This document shows, piece by piece, positions 9,202-17,290 of a stretch of 64,000 nt of DNA. Position 1 is the first letter of the stretch; each line of letters starts with the position of its first letter. The stretch is from the NCBI RefSeq assembly GCF_947502895.1, contig NZ_CANNBM010000008.1:14844-78843 (forward strand), read 5' to 3'. The translations under genes and the position numbers were made by a program. The notes under the pieces were generated by a model, which was given only the letters and a program-made list of their open reading frames with translations, ran no database searches and was not told the origin of the DNA. The DNA comes from an uncultured Sulfitobacter sp. (GTDB lineage Bacteria; Pseudomonadota; Alphaproteobacteria; Rhodobacterales; Rhodobacteraceae).

Positions 9202-10146
9202 TTATTTAGTTGCCTCACCGAGGGTGTCGGCCTTTTCCGCATCGCGCGATCCCATGGGTAAATCCCGGCCTTGGGTTGTGTCGCGGCGCGTCTGCGCTTC
9301 CATCTCTGCATTCAGTTCGGCCCCCAAAAGGATGATAAATGCTGACAGCCACAACCATGTGAGCATGATGACGACACCAGCGAGCGAGCCGAAGCTTTCG
9401 TTATAGGAACCGAAGGATTTGACGTAATACGCGAACCCTACTGACCCGAAGAGCCAGAGAGTACAGCCCACAACCGCCCCGACCGAGGCCCAGGACCACT
9501 CTGGCGCGTCGCGGCTGGGACCATAGCGGTACAGCACTGACAGACCGAGGACGGTGAGCAGGGCGATGGTGGCGAAGGACAGGATCAACACAAGGGGCTC
9601 GATCGAACTGCCGAGATCGACAAAGGACAAAACTGCTGGCAGGCCAAGGGTCACCCCGAGCGAGATCAGCAGGCCGAACACCAAGAACAGCGTCAGCGCA
9701 AAGGTAACAAGCTTGAGTTTGATAAAGCCGCGCTTTTCTTCCTCATCGTAGGCAACGTTGATCCCGTCCATCAAGCTCGCCATGCCCTTGGAGGCGGAGT
9801 ATAGCGCGATCAGCACGCCGAGTAGTGCAGTCAGGCCGAGGCCACCACTGTCGGAGCCTGTGACAGACCGCGCCTGCGTTATGACGATGTCGATGATATC
9901 CTGTGGTAGAAGGTTTGACAGGCTTTGTATCTGCGTCGTGACTTGGGAAGGATCGATGAACAGTCCGCTCACAGCCATGACAGCCGCGATGGCAGGAAAA
10001 ATTGCGAGAAAGCCGTAGAATGCCACACCTGCGGCGATCAATCCCACGCGGTCTGCGGCGACTTCGTCTTTGACGCGGAAGGCGATGTCTTTCCAGCCTT
10101 GGGCGGGGAGCTGTGCGGGGGTTTCGGCAGTACGACCACGAGACAT
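9202..10146 (-). CDS. YihY/BrkB-family inner-membrane protein
   Basis: This 314-residue protein has a cytoplasmic N terminus and about six membrane helices (around 40-62, 100-125, 145-170, 185-210, 220-245, 252-275). The family segment AAGVAFYGFLAIFPAIAAVMAVSGLF lies near residue 40. Members were once called ribonuclease BN, but that activity belongs to another gene; YihY proteins are poorly understood envelope proteins. The start at 10146 (MSRGRT) was chosen over an upstream in-frame ATG because the extension is not conserved-looking. An EcfG-like promoter lies about 60-85 bases upstream. Confidence 0.88.
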   Translation of the reverse strand: MSRGRTAETPAQLPAQGWKDIAFRVKDEVAADRVGLIAAGVAFYGFLAIFPAIAAVMAVSGLFIDPSQVTTQIQSLSNLLPQDIIDIVITQARSVTGSDSGGLGLTALLGVLIALYSASKGMASLMDGINVAYDEEEKRGFIKLKLVTFALTLFLVFGLLISLGVTLGLPAVLSFVDLGSSIEPLVLILSFATIALLTVLGLSVLYRYGPSRDAPEWSWASVGAVVGCTLWLFGSVGFAYYVKSFGSYNESFGSLAGVVIMLTWLWLSAFIILLGAELNAEMEAQTRRDTTQGRDLPMGSRDAEKADTLGEATK

Positions 10147-10206
10147 ATTGATCCAATCCTGTGAAATTAAATTAGGCCAAATGATGAAACAGGCCGTTGC
10201 AGGACA

Positions 10207-10232
10207 AACCACAACCGCCCCGCAATGGTTCC
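10207..10232 (-). promoter_or_regulatory. EcfG-like promoter before the YihY gene (imperfect -10)
   Basis: On the minus strand GGAAC-N17-GGTT. The -35 is perfect; the first base of the -10 differs from CGTT. It is 61 bases from the YihY start. Confidence 0.5.
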
Positions 10233-10748
10233 CTAATAACGGCGCAATCCTGTCAGAAGGCTGCTGTCGATGTCCTTGCCGTGGAGTACGGAAATGTCGC
10301 CCGTCGCCTCAAGCACCACGGTCTTGCTGATGTCTGGGTCTATGGCGTTTGCCTCGCGCAGTTTTGCGATCAGGTCGCTGCGACTGACGCGGGTCGCACA
10401 GAGGGCCGCATCGGAAATAATACCGTTTTCCATCAAGATCACGGGGGTATTGCCGATGATGTCTTCGATGTACGCCGATTTGCGGCGCGCCAGTGCGGCG
10501 AGGAATTGCAGGCCCATAAGTGTGGTGATGGCCACCAGCGCCTGTACAAAGCCGCTTGATTTTGTGGCCTGCGCCGCCCCTGCAAGAAGTGAGCCAAGCG
10601 CGACCGTCACGACAAAGTCGAAGCTGGTCATTTTCGAAAATGATCTAAGCCCGACAATGCGCACCATAAAAATGATCCACACCAGCGAGACAGCGCCCAG
10701 CACCAGACCGCGCCAGACTTCGGGGTAGGGGAGGGTCTCGAAGATCAT
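10233..10748 (-). CDS. DUF421 (YetF-type) membrane protein
   Basis: This 171-residue protein has two to three N-terminal helices (about 13-32, 45-60, 65-85). The DUF421 soluble region follows, with FDFVVTVALGSLLAG, the GNTPVILMENGII strand and the SRSDLIAKLREANA helix. YetF-like proteins of Bacillus spores and vegetative cells belong here; their role is unclear. The gene stands 99 bases downstream of the PRC-barrel gene, behind that gene's terminator, and runs towards YihY. Confidence 0.82.
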   Translation of the reverse strand: MIFETLPYPEVWRGLVLGAVSLVWIIFMVRIVGLRSFSKMTSFDFVVTVALGSLLAGAAQATKSSGFVQALVAITTLMGLQFLAALARRKSAYIEDIIGNTPVILMENGIISDAALCATRVSRSDLIAKLREANAIDPDISKTVVLEATGDISVLHGKDIDSSLLTGLRRY

Positions 10749-10775
10749 TGGGATATTCCTTTGGCAGTGCGATAT

Positions 10776-10809
10776 GAAAACGCCCTCCCCCGATGATCGA
10801 GGGAGGGCG
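10776..10809 (-). terminator. rho-independent terminator after the PRC-barrel gene
   Basis: A GC-rich hairpin (CGCCCTCCC / GGGAGGGCG, loop CCGATGATCGA) is followed on the minus strand by TTTT. It separates the PRC-barrel gene from DUF421. Confidence 0.85.
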
Positions 10810-10847
10810 GAGAAGTGAGGCTAATCCTTTACGGAAAATGCGGGAGT

Positions 10848-11627
10848 TTAGCCTTCGTATTCTGGCTGCGCTTCCAGCTCTTCCTGGGTGGCGTTGATGT
10901 GGACGCGCAACATTTTGTCATCGGTGGAGCGGAGGATATCGAGCTTGTCCATGCTCACCGATACCGGCTTTTCGCCGAGGCCAAGAAAGCCGCCTACGTC
11001 GATGATTGCTGCGTCAATCTTGCCTTCGGTGTTCATGATGAGCTCGGAGATTTCGCCGATGTCCTCATCCGTGGCGCTGTAGACACGTGCGCCAGTAAGA
11101 TCTTCGGAGTTGAAATCCTCGTTGGTGACATTCTCATAGCCATCGCGCTTCATCATGGGCGCTGCTGTCATTGCAGTGTCTGTCTCCATGGCTGCGTTCG
11201 TTGTGTTGCTCTTGTATTCCGGCGCTTCCTTCACGCCGACGGCAGAGGCTTTGACCACGAGGAAGAAGTCATCGGTTTCGCCTTCTTCGGATACGAACTG
11301 CAACTGGTCCATATTGATTGCTACGTCTTTCTCACCGATGCCGACAAAACCGCCGACGCCTACGATGACTGATTGTACATCGCCGTCACGTGTGAGGACG
11401 ATTTCATTGATTTCGCCAATGTCGTCCCAGTTCTTCTCGTCACCTGCGGCAAAGGTGCCTTCGATGCTCGCCTCTGAGGCGTAGACACGCATGCCAATCA
11501 CATCGGACGCGTTCAGGTTCTGCGCAGCATCGAATGTCATGTCCGAGAAGGCTGCAGTGTGGCCATCCGCATACGCGGCTGTGCTGAGGATGATTGCGGT
11601 TGCTGTTGTTGCAAGAAGGTTTTTCAT
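10848..11627 (-). CDS. secreted protein with two PRC-barrel domains
   Basis: This 259-residue protein starts with a Sec signal peptide (MKNLLATTATAIILSTAAYA, cleavage after AYA). Two related PRC-barrel units of about 80 residues follow. Each has a 'V-Y-(A/S)-x(6)-IGEI(N/S)E(I/L)' strand and a 'GGF-(V/L)-G-(I/L)-GEK' turn, and they are joined by an Ala/Thr/Met-rich linker with KRDGYENV. PRC barrels are small beta domains often found in stress and envelope proteins. The ATG at 11627 follows TAGGAGAAT. A perfect EcfG promoter lies 55 bases upstream. Confidence 0.85.
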   Translation of the reverse strand: MKNLLATTATAIILSTAAYADGHTAAFSDMTFDAAQNLNASDVIGMRVYASEASIEGTFAAGDEKNWDDIGEINEIVLTRDGDVQSVIVGVGGFVGIGEKDVAINMDQLQFVSEEGETDDFFLVVKASAVGVKEAPEYKSNTTNAAMETDTAMTAAPMMKRDGYENVTNEDFNSEDLTGARVYSATDEDIGEISELIMNTEGKIDAAIIDVGGFLGLGEKPVSVSMDKLDILRSTDDKMLRVHINATQEELEAQPEYEG

Positions 11628-11681
11628 TGATATTCTCCTATTTGGTTTTTGGCTGCTACCGTGCAGCAGCATCACTCTCAC

Positions 11682-11706
11682 AACGGCATTTCCGCCCATC
11701 CGTTCC
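11682..11706 (-). promoter_or_regulatory. EcfG promoter (perfect match) before the PRC-barrel gene
   Basis: On the minus strand GGAAC and CGTT are separated by exactly 16 bases, matching the EcfG consensus at every defined base. It is 55 bases from the start codon. Confidence 0.85.
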
Positions 11707-11839
11707 AAAAAGAATATTTGATTTTTGCTGGAACAAACCGTCGGATTTGTCGTTAGCGTGCGCGTCGTGATTCAATCGTTTGCCCATGGAATCCATTGAC
11801 GTGGGCTTTGATCTTTTTGCCGTTTTGACAGGCAGGACC

Positions 11840-11865
11840 GGAACAATCTCTTGGGGGGCAGGGTT
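11840..11865 (+). promoter_or_regulatory. EcfG-like promoter before the DUF998 gene (imperfect -10)
   Basis: GGAAC-N17-GGTT, 33 bases before the DUF998 start. The -35 is perfect and the -10 has one changed base. Confidence 0.5.
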
Positions 11866-11897
11866 GGCCAGTAACACTCACGCAGGCAGGGTTGGCT

Positions 11898-12515
11898 ATG
11901 AAAGATCTTGAGATGGAATGTAGAAGCACGTTAATCCGTGTGTTGGGGATTTACGCCATTCTGGGCTGCGCTGCCTTTGTCACATCGATCTTTATCGCGG
12001 ACTTTATTGTGCCGGACCATGACTGGATGGCCGACACGATCAGCGATCTGGGCGCAGGGAAGTACGAATTTATCGTAGACATTGGCATTTACGCATTCTC
12101 GGGCGCGTTGATTTCTATCGCGCTTTTAAGCGCGCATCTGCACCTTGGTGGCAAGCGGTGGAGTGTCGGGGTCGTAGGGTTTGCGGTGCTGGGGTTGATC
12201 GTATTCCTTGTGGGGGCGCGGAACGAGTATGGCGATTCCGATAACGAGGGCATCGTGATACACCGTTATCTGGTTTATGCGATCGGGGCGCTTTTGATGG
12301 CGCTGCCACTGTTAATGATGGATGGGGCAAAGCGGATTTCGGACATCTACCGTCCCGTGTTTATTGCCATTGCCGTGGTATGGACCGTCTCTGCGCCCGT
12401 TTTCTTTTTTCTGCCCGATGGTATCGACGGCATCTATGAGCGGTATTTGGGTGCGATTGCGATATTTTTTGTCTGCTGTATGGCGCATCTATTCCTGAGA
12501 CTTGCCAGTAAATAG
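11898..12515 (+). CDS. DUF998 integral membrane protein
   Basis: This 205-residue protein has six predicted membrane helices (about 15-38, 55-77, 85-105, 122-140, 150-170, 180-200). The DUF998 hallmarks are present: DHDWMADTISDLGAGKYEF after helix 1, which resembles the HP-x-S-x(3)-LG region, and a charged loop (RNEYGDSDNEG). The function of the family is unknown. The ATG at 11898 is used; a TTG lies two codons upstream. It is a single-gene unit running towards MgtC. Confidence 0.75.
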   Translation: MKDLEMECRSTLIRVLGIYAILGCAAFVTSIFIADFIVPDHDWMADTISDLGAGKYEFIVDIGIYAFSGALISIALLSAHLHLGGKRWSVGVVGFAVLGLIVFLVGARNEYGDSDNEGIVIHRYLVYAIGALLMALPLLMMDGAKRISDIYRPVFIAIAVVWTVSAPVFFFLPDGIDGIYERYLGAIAIFFVCCMAHLFLRLASK

Positions 12516-12533
12516 CAAGCCCGCCGAAAAGAT

Positions 12534-13028
12534 CTATTCATCGGCCGTGCGGTTGGCATCGGGGCGGTCATCCGCGCCGCGATGTTCCATAAAGTGGCTG
12601 ATCCACAGCACGCTGGCCGCCAGTGCAGCTGCGACCAGAGCCAGTGTCGCATAGCCAAGGCCCGCCGCCAGACCGACAGCGCCCGCGACCCAAAGGCTCG
12701 CGGCTGTGGCCATGCCGCCCACGCTTTTGTCGCCTTGAATGATTGCGCCCGCCCCCAGAAAGCCCAAGCCGCCCACAAGGCCTTGAATAACGCGCGATGG
12801 ATCGGCAGAGAGGCCCGCCGCCCCCATATCAACCGCCATTTCGATTGCGACTACTGTGAATATCGCAGCGCCCAGCGAGACCATCATATACGTGCGTATG
12901 CCGATCCGGCGGTGACGCACCTCGCGGTCCAGGCCGAGGATCGCACCGGCGACAAGCGCGCACACAAGACGCCAGAGCCAATCCGCCTGCGCGTATTCAA
13001 CTTTAAACAGTGCGAGGAAATCGGCCAT
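12534..13028 (-). CDS. MgtC/SapB-family membrane protein
   Basis: This 164-residue protein has four to five membrane helices. The MgtC family segment reads LVAGAILGLDREVRHRRIGIRTYMMVSLGAAIFTV (about 28-60), followed by DPSRVIQGLVGGLGFLGAGAII. This matches the N-terminal membrane half only, as in short SapB-like members that lack the C-terminal ACT-like domain. MgtC proteins affect magnesium, phosphate or pH stress through membrane partners. The start is the ATG at 13028; a TTG two codons upstream lies closer to AAGGA and is a fair alternative. Confidence 0.85.
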   Translation of the reverse strand: MADFLALFKVEYAQADWLWRLVCALVAGAILGLDREVRHRRIGIRTYMMVSLGAAIFTVVAIEMAVDMGAAGLSADPSRVIQGLVGGLGFLGAGAIIQGDKSVGGMATAASLWVAGAVGLAAGLGYATLALVAAALAASVLWISHFMEHRGADDRPDANRTADE

Positions 13029-13133
13029 GATCAATCCTTAACAAGCGTTGGAGCCCCGAAGCTGCACACGCTGGCGGTGTTTCTGCGCGCCACCCCATCA
13101 TATTCGCATGGAAAAAGAAATTGCCGATTTTCA

Positions 13134-13158
13134 GGAACGAGTTGGGGTCTGCCCTGTT
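13134..13158 (+). promoter_or_regulatory. EcfG-like promoter before the DUF892 gene
   Basis: GGAAC-N16-TGTT, 40 bases before the DUF892 start. Only the first base of the -10 differs from the consensus. Confidence 0.6.
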
Positions 13159-13197
13159 GATATAACGAATGTAGGAAAAAAGAGAGAGGACGCAACC

Positions 13198-13692
13198 ATG
13201 ACCATGCAATCACTCAAAGACGTGTATCACGACCAACTTCAGGATCTGTGGAGCGCTAATAAACAATCGCTGGATGCAGTGACCCAACTGGGCCGCGCCG
13301 CGACTGACAAAGAGCTTTCCGAGGCATTGATCCGTGGTGCCAATGGCATCAGTGAAGGGATGGAGAAAGTGGCAGAGATTTGCAACCGCCATGACATCAA
13401 CCCCGATGGTGAGCACTGTAAAGGGATGGAGGGGCTTGTGAAAGAGGCCCACGCGCATGTGCTGGACGCAGAGTTTGGCGCCGACGATGTGCGCGACGCG
13501 ATGATCATCACCCAGTACCAGCGCATGGTACACTATGCGCTTGCTGGCTATGGCTGTCTGGTAGCCTTTGCCAACCGTTTGGAACAGGACGAGGATGGCG
13601 CGATCTTGCAGGAGTGTCTTGACAACACCTATGACGGTGACCGCATCATGACAAAAATTGCGACGGGTGGTGTGAACAAAGCGGCGGCTTAG
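13198..13692 (+). CDS. YciE/YciF ferritin-like protein (DUF892)
   Basis: This 164-residue all-helical protein matches DUF892: MQSLKDVYHDQLQDLWSANKQ at the N terminus, then FGADDVRDAMIITQYQRMVHYALAGYG carrying Glu/Asp and His residues expected to line a ferritin-like di-metal site. YciE/YciF-type proteins are stress-induced (osmotic, general stress). The start at 13198 follows AGAGAGAGGA and is preferred to a much longer frame opening at 13048. A terminator follows and an EcfG-like promoter precedes it. Confidence 0.85.
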   Translation: MTMQSLKDVYHDQLQDLWSANKQSLDAVTQLGRAATDKELSEALIRGANGISEGMEKVAEICNRHDINPDGEHCKGMEGLVKEAHAHVLDAEFGADDVRDAMIITQYQRMVHYALAGYGCLVAFANRLEQDEDGAILQECLDNTYDGDRIMTKIATGGVNKAAA

Positions 13693-13723
13693 CACCCCGC
13701 ACACTTGTCAGATCGACACAAAG

Positions 13724-13755
13724 AAAGCGGCCCACGAAAGGGGCCGCTTTTTTAT
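13724..13755 (+). terminator. rho-independent terminator after the DUF892 gene
   Basis: A ten-base stem (AAAGCGGCCC / GGGCCGCTTT) with a 7-base loop runs into a T-tract. On the opposite strand it also ends in a T-rich stretch, so it may serve the response regulator gene as well. Confidence 0.88.
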
Positions 13756-13775
13756 TGAAACACCCTAAAAACGGT

Positions 13776-14129
13776 TCAGCTGGCGAGCAGGGCGTCCTTT
13801 AGCTCTTTCATCGAGACCGGCTTGCGTACAACCGTGTCCTCGTTCTGGAGAAACTTGATCTGGCTTGGCTCATAAGCGGTGATGTAGACATAGGGGATAC
13901 CGCGCTCGCGCAGGATGCGGGCAATAGGTTCCGAAGTCTTGCCCTTGCCGAGGTTCACATCAAGGCAAGCCACGTCAAATTCTTCCTCCTGTGCGAGATC
14001 TAGCGCATCGTCCAGATGCATGGACGGGCCGACAACCTCAAACCCCAAATCCTCCAGCGTATCCGCCATTTCAAACGCGATCAGTGCTTCGTCATCGACA
14101 ATGAATATTCGCTTTGGCTCGGGGGACAT
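13776..14129 (-). CDS. single-domain response regulator
   Basis: This 117-residue protein is a lone CheY-like receiver. The acidic pair is at 12-13 (IFIVDDEA), the phosphorylated Asp at about residue 57 (VACLDVNLG), the switch Thr in YVYITAYEP and the conserved Lys in VVRKPVS. There is no output domain. It lies 6 bases after the HWE-type kinase gene, so the two should form a pair. In alphaproteobacteria such pairs often feed the PhyR-EcfG stress cascade. That link is inference, and the 'FATGY' motif of that subgroup is not present. Confidence 0.88.
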   Translation of the reverse strand: MSPEPKRIFIVDDEALIAFEMADTLEDLGFEVVGPSMHLDDALDLAQEEEFDVACLDVNLGKGKTSEPIARILRERGIPYVYITAYEPSQIKFLQNEDTVVRKPVSMKELKDALLAS

Positions 14130-14135
14130 ATCTGT

Positions 14136-15221
14136 TCATTCCTTTGTTTCGAGTGGCATCTCAAGACTCCATGTGAAGCCTGCCTCGGGGTAGTCGATTG
14201 CTACCTTACCAAAGGTTTCGGCAGCAAGTATCTGGTTTGTAATCTTTGATCCAAACCCTTTCGTCTTAGGAGGAACAGGTGAGATGCCATCAAGTTCCAC
14301 CCATGACAGACGAATTTTATCTTTCTCAGCAGGGGTGTAACTCCACGACAGTTCAACGCGGCCTTCAGTGTCTGACAGGCTGCCATGTTTCACGGCGTTG
14401 GTGGCCAGTTCGTAAAAGGCCATGGACAGGGCCATGGCGATGCGCGAGGGCACTTCGATCTCTGGCCCTTCCATTCTGATCCGACCGCCTGCGATCTGGG
14501 CGATTGTATCTTCGGCGATTTTTCCGATAGACGCGCGGTCCCAGCGGTTACCGATCAGCTGTGAATGCGCCTTGGCATATGCGTCAAGGCGGTTATCAAT
14601 AGTCTCGCGCGCGCCGGCATCGGTGTCAGTGCCGCGCAAAGACTGGCTCACGATGGATTTGACAACGGTAAAGGCGTTTTTGACGCGGTGATTAAGCTCT
14701 GCAATCAGGACGTCCTGTTGCGCCATTAGATCACGCTCGTTGTCGATATCCACGATGGCCACAGTAGCGCCGCGCATGGTTCCGTCACTGCGCCGGACAG
14801 CGCGACATATGATGCGCATCCAAAAGCGTGTGCCATCGCCGCGTTGGTAATGCACGTCAAGTTCGGAGTGGTCGTGACCTTCGCCAACTACTTTTGCCAA
14901 TGGGTATTCATGGCTCTGAACTTTTTGGCCATTTTCATGGAAAGAGACCCATTCCCCATAAGAATGGACATCTTCGGAATTATAGATCGCATGTCTGACC
15001 ATTTCTTCGGCGCGCGAATTACCGGCGGTGATCCGGCCACTGGGTGCATCGGCCAAAATGATACCGATAGGGATCGTCTCTAGCATGGCTTCAAAATAGG
15101 TGAGTTTGTCTAGCGATGTCTCGACCTTGGAGACTGTCTCAGCTTTTTCTAGAATGACAGTGGCCAATTCTTGCTTCAGCCGCACGATTTCGGCCCGCAG
15201 CTCTTCGACTGTTTCTGTCAT
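14136..15221 (-). CDS. PAS-domain HWE/HisKA_2-type sensor histidine kinase
   Basis: This 361-residue protein has no membrane segment. It opens with a short coiled coil (ETVEELRAEIVRLKQELATV). A PAS domain follows (about 45-170: FEAMLETIPIGIILADAPSGRI, then FWMRIICRAVRRSDGT). The HWE phosphoacceptor box is LNHRVKNAFTVVKSIVSQSL, and the ATPase domain shows FYELATNAVKHGSLS and LSWVELDG. The start at 15221 is used; a longer frame to 15305 has no good ribosome site. The input signal is unknown and no flavin-binding Cys motif was seen in the PAS domain. Confidence 0.87.
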   Translation of the reverse strand: MTETVEELRAEIVRLKQELATVILEKAETVSKVETSLDKLTYFEAMLETIPIGIILADAPSGRITAGNSRAEEMVRHAIYNSEDVHSYGEWVSFHENGQKVQSHEYPLAKVVGEGHDHSELDVHYQRGDGTRFWMRIICRAVRRSDGTMRGATVAIVDIDNERDLMAQQDVLIAELNHRVKNAFTVVKSIVSQSLRGTDTDAGARETIDNRLDAYAKAHSQLIGNRWDRASIGKIAEDTIAQIAGGRIRMEGPEIEVPSRIAMALSMAFYELATNAVKHGSLSDTEGRVELSWSYTPAEKDKIRLSWVELDGISPVPPKTKGFGSKITNQILAAETFGKVAIDYPEAGFTWSLEMPLETKE

Positions 15222-15469
15222 TATGATGATCCATCTATTGCACGTGAAGTTAATAGGGTAACTATGTCGCAGGCATTTGATGTCCAGAAAATAGGCAGCG
15301 GCCAATGTTTTCCTAGCTGCTCCGTTCTGACAGGCCCATCGATTTACGGCAAGCAGCGCGGTGCCTGCATGCGTTCGTCAAACCACTTCCATTAGTTTCG
15401 CAACCAAGTCGGACCTCACGGCGTTGGGCTCTCAGTTACATCACCCAAAACGAAAAAAGGCCTACTTCA

Positions 15470-15628
15470 ATGGACATTATCCGCATCATCCTTTCCGTCA
15501 TCATCCCGCCCCTCGGTGTTTTTCTACAGGTGGGAATTGGCAAACATTTCTGGATCAACATCCTCTTGACCATTCTTGGCTACATCCCTGGACTAGTTCA
15601 CGCGGTCTATATCGTGGCGCGGAAATAA
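15470..15628 (+). CDS. Pmp3/YqaE (UPF0057) small membrane protein
   Basis: This 52-residue hydrophobic protein reads MDIIRIILSVIIPPLGVFLQ, then GIGKHFWINILLTILGYIPG and LVHAVYIVARK. These are the two helices and the IPPLGV and LGYIPG-x-(V/I/L)HA motifs of the Pmp3 family. Yeast and plant relatives are salt- and cold-stress membrane proteins; bacterial YqaE is induced by stress. It is followed after 5 bases by the DUF4112 gene, so the two form a short operon. Confidence 0.9.
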   Translation: MDIIRIILSVIIPPLGVFLQVGIGKHFWINILLTILGYIPGLVHAVYIVARK

Positions 15629-15633
15629 TCGCG

Positions 15634-16005
15634 ATGTCCACGTCCGAGATCGAGAAACTAGACCGACTGTCGACCCTGTTGGATGCAAAGTACCGCATTC
15701 CCGGAACACCTGTGCGCTTTGGCTGGGACAGCCTTCTCGGCTTGATCCCCGGTGTCGGGGATGTGGCGACACTCGCCCCGTCGGTGTATCTGATTTACAG
15801 GGCCAATGCGTTGGGGGCGCGCAAGCGCACAATTGGCCGGATGGCGGTCAATACCGGACTTGATTTTACCATCGGGGCGGTGCCGGTCATCGGTGATCTG
15901 TTTGATTTGGTCTTCAAGGCGAACAAGCGTAACTTCGCGCTCCTGCGCGCGGAGCTGGATGTGAAAGGCGCACACACGAGGGCGGCAGATGTGAAACGAG
16001 GCTAG
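15634..16005 (+). CDS. DUF4112 membrane protein
   Basis: This 123-residue protein shows the DUF4112 pattern: LDRLSTLLDAKYRIPGTPVRFGWDSLLGLIPGVGD near the N terminus. Two hydrophobic segments follow (about 40-60 and 70-92), then VIGDLFDLVFKANKRNFALL. The function is unknown. The ATG at 15634 directly follows the Pmp3 stop codon. The in-frame extension upstream to 15361 overlaps Pmp3 and is not protein-like, so the shorter start is used. Confidence 0.85.
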   Translation: MSTSEIEKLDRLSTLLDAKYRIPGTPVRFGWDSLLGLIPGVGDVATLAPSVYLIYRANALGARKRTIGRMAVNTGLDFTIGAVPVIGDLFDLVFKANKRNFALLRAELDVKGAHTRAADVKRG

Positions 16006-16046
16006 GGTATGCGCAGGCGGGTCAGGATGTGACAAGCCGGCCTGCG

Positions 16047-16631
16047 CTATGCGCCCACCACTTTCCACACCAACCCCCCGACCAATGCATAAGGCACCAG
16101 CGCAAGGAACACGACCGCGCCGTCACGCGCCAGAATACCTATGCCCAAAAGAGCTACGGACAGCCCGACCATCGACGACGAGAACGGAATAAACTCCATC
16201 AGCGGCAGAACAAGGCCAGACAGAACGCACAAGAGTTGCGGCACAAACACCAGTGGTTTGTGCGTCAGGACGGTAAGCCGCGTTTCTGTTCTCCGGTCCA
16301 GCCAATTGACCAGTGGGTGCATTTTCTCGAAGGCAGTTTTTACATATCGCCGGTTTGCCCTGATCCGCAGGACCCATTGCGGCAGCCACAGATATTCACG
16401 CCGTAATACCATTTGCGACGAAACGAGAAATATTATGATCCCCATGGTGGCCGAAAACAAAGGTATGCCGCTTAGTGGAGTGACCAGCGCAATGGCGGGC
16501 ACAATCAAAAGTGGTGCAAAACTGACCTGACCGATCAGGTTCACAATTTCACCGATTGTTATCTGTTCATCCCCTCGCGCATTCTCGATGCGTTTCAGAA
16601 TGCTCATCAGACTGGCAGATCGTGTCGACAT
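16047..16631 (-). CDS. ExoD-family membrane protein (exopolysaccharide synthesis, ExoD)
   Basis: This 194-residue protein has about five membrane helices. The ExoD signatures are SFAPLLIVPAIALVTPLSGIPLFSATMGIII and a charged cytoplasmic loop with RRYVKTAFEKMHPLVNWLDRR, then FVPQLLCVLSGLVLPLMEFIPFSSSMVG. Rhizobial ExoD is needed for normal exopolysaccharide and alkaline tolerance. The ATG at 16631 has GAGGG upstream. A GTG at 16673 behind GGAGGGG is a real alternative and would add 14 residues. It is convergent with DUF4112. Confidence 0.82.
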   Translation of the reverse strand: MSTRSASLMSILKRIENARGDEQITIGEIVNLIGQVSFAPLLIVPAIALVTPLSGIPLFSATMGIIIFLVSSQMVLRREYLWLPQWVLRIRANRRYVKTAFEKMHPLVNWLDRRTETRLTVLTHKPLVFVPQLLCVLSGLVLPLMEFIPFSSSMVGLSVALLGIGILARDGAVVFLALVPYALVGGLVWKVVGA

Positions 16632-16704
16632 CAGGGCACCCTCGGGATTGGAGAAGCAGCATTTGGACGGCACGCGTCGCCCCTCCACAGATCAATGTGG
16701 ATAG

Positions 16705-16730
16705 AACCGCCCAACACGGTCAAAGGTTCC
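16705..16730 (-). promoter_or_regulatory. EcfG-like promoter before exoD (imperfect -10)
   Basis: On the minus strand GGAAC-N17-GGTT, the same variant seen before the YihY and DUF998 genes. It is 74-99 bases upstream of the ATG at 16631. Confidence 0.5.
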
Positions 16731-16752
16731 ACCCGCTTTTGCGCGCAGGGCG

Positions 16753-16778
16753 CCGGAACCCAAAGGTGGGTCGGTTTG
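16753..16778 (+). promoter_or_regulatory. EcfG-like promoter before the SpoIIAA-like gene
   Basis: GGAAC-N17-TGTT, 26 bases before the start codon. It stands back to back with the exoD promoter. Confidence 0.5.
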
Positions 16779-16804
16779 TTGGGTTATGAAAGAGGAGAAC
16801 CAAT

Positions 16805-17209
16805 ATGACCCACTTTAAGTCAGGACCGATCACCGAGATTCCAACCGATACGCAAACTGTTCACGCTTTTCGCGTGAGCGGGCATATTGACGATGATGCG
16901 TCCGAGGCAATGGCCGAGCACATGAACGCCGTATTCGACCGCTCCGACAAAGTGAATATGCTGCTAGATCTGACCGGTTTCACCGGCAGCGATTGGGACA
17001 GTATGCTGGACGGGGATGTCATTACATCGCGCCTGCGCGCGCTGCGCCGTGTACATCGCTATGCTGTGGTTGGCGCACCGGACAGGGCTGCGAAAATGAT
17101 CAACCTCATGGATAAGATCATTCCCGTCGAGGCCAAGGCCTTTGACGCGGGCGATGCGGCCCAAGCATGGGAATTTGTCGGGGCAAAGCCGCTCGCCGCT
17201 GCCGTGTAA
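16805..17209 (+). CDS. SpoIIAA-like (STAS-related) soluble protein
   Basis: This 134-residue protein has the SpoIIAA-like layout: an N-terminal beta hairpin (VHAFRVSGHIDDDASEAMAE), a central strand VNMLLDLTGFTG, helices with HRYAVVGAPDRAAKMINLMDKIIP, and the closing DAGDAAQAWEFVG. Members of this family may bind lipids or act as small regulatory modules; the role is not known. The start follows AAAGAGGAG. The next gene begins 81 bases later with its own EcfG promoter. Confidence 0.8.
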   Translation: MTHFKSGPITEIPTDTQTVHAFRVSGHIDDDASEAMAEHMNAVFDRSDKVNMLLDLTGFTGSDWDSMLDGDVITSRLRALRRVHRYAVVGAPDRAAKMINLMDKIIPVEAKAFDAGDAAQAWEFVGAKPLAAAV

Positions 17210-17210
17210 T

Positions 17211-17236
17211 GGAACCAACTGCGCGCCGCGCACGTT
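17211..17236 (+). promoter_or_regulatory. EcfG-type promoter before the small acidic protein gene
   Basis: GGAAC-N17-CGTT, starting 2 bases after the SpoIIAA-like stop codon and 55 bases before the next start. All defined bases match. Confidence 0.75.
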
Positions 17237-17290
17237 CTTTCCCCAAGCCGCATGAAAAGGCGGAATGTTAATTTGCCAAAGGAGGCACCT

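Noticed and set aside
10815..11372. 185-residue plus-strand frame inside the PRC-barrel gene
   Set aside because: Antisense of a well-supported secreted protein with promoter and signal peptide.
12582..13160. 192-residue plus-strand frame over the MgtC gene
   Set aside because: Antisense shadow; composition rich in His, Arg and Cys with no family resemblance.
13776..15221. The kinase-receiver pair as the PhyR/NepR core of the stress response
   Set aside because: The receiver has no sigma-like domain and no NepR-like small gene or ecfG lies beside it, so it is at most an upstream input.
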